In this document: one piece after another, positions 6,094-6,947 of the stretch
Position numbering within the stretch: position 1 is the stretch's first letter
Layout: each line of letters opens with the position of its first letter
Made by a program: the position numbers and the translations under genes
The notes under the pieces: generated by a model
What the model was told of the DNA's origin: nothing
The model's input: the letters and a program-made list of their open reading frames with translations, nothing else
Databases searched by the model: none
Assembly (NCBI GenBank): GCA_002780675.1
Contig: PEUR01000145.1
Coordinates: forward strand, 1 to 6,947
DNA: 6,947 nucleotides
DNA from: Gallionellales bacterium CG03_land_8_20_14_0_80_55_15
GTDB lineage: Bacteria; Pseudomonadota; Gammaproteobacteria; Burkholderiales; Gallionellaceae
Direction: 5' to 3'

Positions 6094-6889
6094 GCAGAAA
6101 ATCCGCCAACAGTTTCACAAAGGTTTCAGGGTGCGACAAAAACGGCGCATGTGCTGCGCCCTCGATTGCCGCCAGCCGGGCATTTGGCATCGAAGCAGCC
6201 AGAAACTGCGCGGCGGGCAAAGGCGTGAGCGTATCACGAACGCCGGCAATCACCAGCGTGGGCTGGCGGATGTCCGGCAAAGCGGCGCGTAAATCGCAGT
6301 CGCGCAAAATGTCCAGCCCCGCTTGCAACGCCGACAAGTCAGGCTCGCCGCGACTGAGCAGATTGCCGCGCAACGCTGCCAGCAACTCGCGTTCCTGCTC
6401 GCTGCCGCGCAGTTGCAGCGATAAAAAGCGGCGCAGAGTCTGCAAATAATGCTGCTGCAAGGCCTCCGAAAAAGCCGCCAGGGTTGCTGCCGCCATCGCG
6501 CAAGGCCAATCGGCTTGCCGCACGAAACAGGGCGTGGCAGACACCAGCACCAGGCGTTGCACTTGCTGCGGGTAGCGCATCGCCCAACGCAACGCCAACT
6601 GCCCGCCCAACGACCAGCCGCAGACGGTTAAAGGTTCGAGGCCGGAAAATTGCGTGGCGAGCTGGTCAACGAGGACATGTAGGTCGGGATTTATCCTGAC
6701 ATCGCCGCCGTGTCGGGATAAATCCCGACCTACACTGTATCCATGCCCCGGCAAATCCACCGCCAGCACGCGAGTCTGTTTGGCCAATTCGGCCAGCGCC
6801 CCGCCCCACATCCCGCCGTGCATCCCCCACCCGTGGAGAAACAACACCGGCGCGCCACTGCCGCCGTAGTCGTCAACGTGCAAGTTCAT
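6086..6889 (-). CDS. bioH: Pimeloyl-ACP methyl ester carboxylesterase BioH, 267 aa, with 19-residue insertion
   Basis: BioH hydrolyses the methyl ester of pimeloyl-ACP, ending the disguised fatty-acid route to pimelate. It is an alpha/beta hydrolase. The oxyanion motif is LFLHGWGMHGGMW (16-28), the DLPGHG turn is at 45-50, and the nucleophile elbow CGWSLGGQ has S93. The likely remaining triad is D219 (AGVRDTLTP) and H247 (GAAHAPFLSHP). The spacings 93-219-247 almost match E. coli S82-D207-H235, so the catalytic frame is intact. The unusual part is residues 53-71 (VGRDLSRHGGDVRINPDLH), encoded by an inverted-repeat element. The distance from the DLPG aspartate to the nucleophile is 48 residues here against about 36 in E. 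coli from memory. The start has GAGG 6 nt upstream and overlaps bioF by 17 nt. The family assignment is supported by both the motifs and the bio gene context. Confidence 0.93.
   Translation of the reverse strand: MNLHVDDYGGSGAPVLFLHGWGMHGGMWGGALAELAKQTRVLAVDLPGHGYSVGRDLSRHGGDVRINPDLHVLVDQLATQFSGLEPLTVCGWSLGGQLALRWAMRYPQQVQRLVLVSATPCFVRQADWPCAMAAATLAAFSEALQQHYLQTLRRFLSLQLRGSEQERELLAALRGNLLSRGEPDLSALQAGLDILRDCDLRAALPDIRQPTLVIAGVRDTLTPLPAAQFLAASMPNARLAAIEGAAHAPFLSHPETFVKLLADFLHE
6678..6734. repeat. REPIN-like inverted repeat embedded in frame in bioH
   Basis: Two 24-bp arms (6678-6701 and 6711-6734) are reverse complements with one mismatch (23/24), separated by a 9-nt spacer. Each arm contains GTAG followed by an 18-bp unit, GTCGGGATTTATCCCGAC in its consensus form, that is itself a palindrome with 8-bp half-stems around 2 nt. 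The plus-strand copy has one C-to-T change. A GTAG-headed palindrome duplicated in inverted orientation is the described layout of REP sequences paired as REPINs and mobilised by RAYT (TnpA_REP) proteins. The element is exactly 57 nt, 19 codons, and leaves bioH open. In RNA it could fold into one long hairpin or two short ones. No transposase gene is visible in the window. Confidence 0.85.
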
Positions 6890-6947
6890 GCAAAGCCTCG
6901 ATCAAACGGGTTACGTCGTGTGCGGTGTGCGCGGCAGACAGCGTGAT
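6873..6947 (-). CDS. bioF: 8-amino-7-oxononanoate synthase BioF, C-terminal 24 codons
   Basis: Too short for independent domain analysis, but the frame entering from the right edge reads ITLSAAHTAHDVTRLIEALH, then ELAR and a TGA stop. This matches the C-terminal end of BioF/KBL-type pyridoxal-phosphate oxoamine synthases, where an 'LSAAHT...D...L...L' segment forms the last helix. BioF condenses pimeloyl-ACP (or -CoA) with alanine to give 8-amino-7-oxononanoate. The reading frame overlaps the bioH start by 17 nt, and being the gene directly upstream of bioH-bioC-bioD strongly supports the call. The 5' part, including the PLP lysine, lies outside the window. Confidence 0.85.
   Translation of the reverse strand: MTLSAAHTAHDVTRLIEALHELAR

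Noticed and set aside
6678..6734. Intrinsic terminator
   Set aside because: The stem is long, but no T-tract follows it on either strand, and it sits within an intact coding sequence.

Overview
The window looks like chromosomal DNA from a Gram-negative proteobacterium, most likely a betaproteobacterium. I infer this from FtsK with a proteobacterial N-terminal and alpha domain, a Sco lipoprotein for cytochrome oxidase assembly, and a bioF-bioH-bioC-bioD biotin cluster. The REP-like palindrome carrying a GTAG tetranucleotide also fits. Genus cannot be fixed from the sequence alone; a Nitrosomonadales/Gallionella-type relative is a guess. Every gene that I accept lies on the minus strand, so transcription runs from the right edge to the left edge, and coding density is close to 100%.

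Right half (about 4556-6947): the biotin operon, in transcription order the 3' end of bioF, then bioH, bioC and bioD. Consecutive genes overlap by 17, 8 and 4 nt, so translation is probably coupled. BioC methylates malonyl-ACP to start pimelate synthesis, BioH removes the methyl ester at the end, BioF makes the 8-amino-7-oxononanoate ring precursor, and BioD makes dethiobiotin. bioH carries an in-frame 57-bp inverted-repeat element, structured like a REPIN (two REP palindromes facing each other, each preceded by GTAG). It encodes 19 residues between the substrate-side loop and the nucleophile elbow.

Centre (4480-4555): the only real intergenic gap, 76 nt. Fifty-six of those nt are eight perfect copies of the heptamer GGTTAGT, ending 12 nt before the next start codon. 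No terminator, promoter or Shine-Dalgarno was recognised there.

Left half (1-4479): a tight five-gene run. It encodes a six-helix DsbD_2/TauE-SafE-like membrane protein with paired cysteines, a Sco copper-chaperone lipoprotein, a multi-helix membrane histidine kinase, a NarL/FixJ-type response regulator, and the first 346 codons of ftsK. Neighbours overlap by 14, 4 and 8 nt, or are separated by 3 nt. The first four make a plausible copper/thiol/respiration sensing and assembly module. The coupling of ftsK to the end of that module is unexpected.

The most notable observations are the REPIN-like element recruited into BioH, the heptamer array sitting where a translation leader should be, and the membrane thiol protein-Sco-kinase-regulator cassette. 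The cassette resembles the prrBCA arrangement in layout, but its signalling proteins are from different families.
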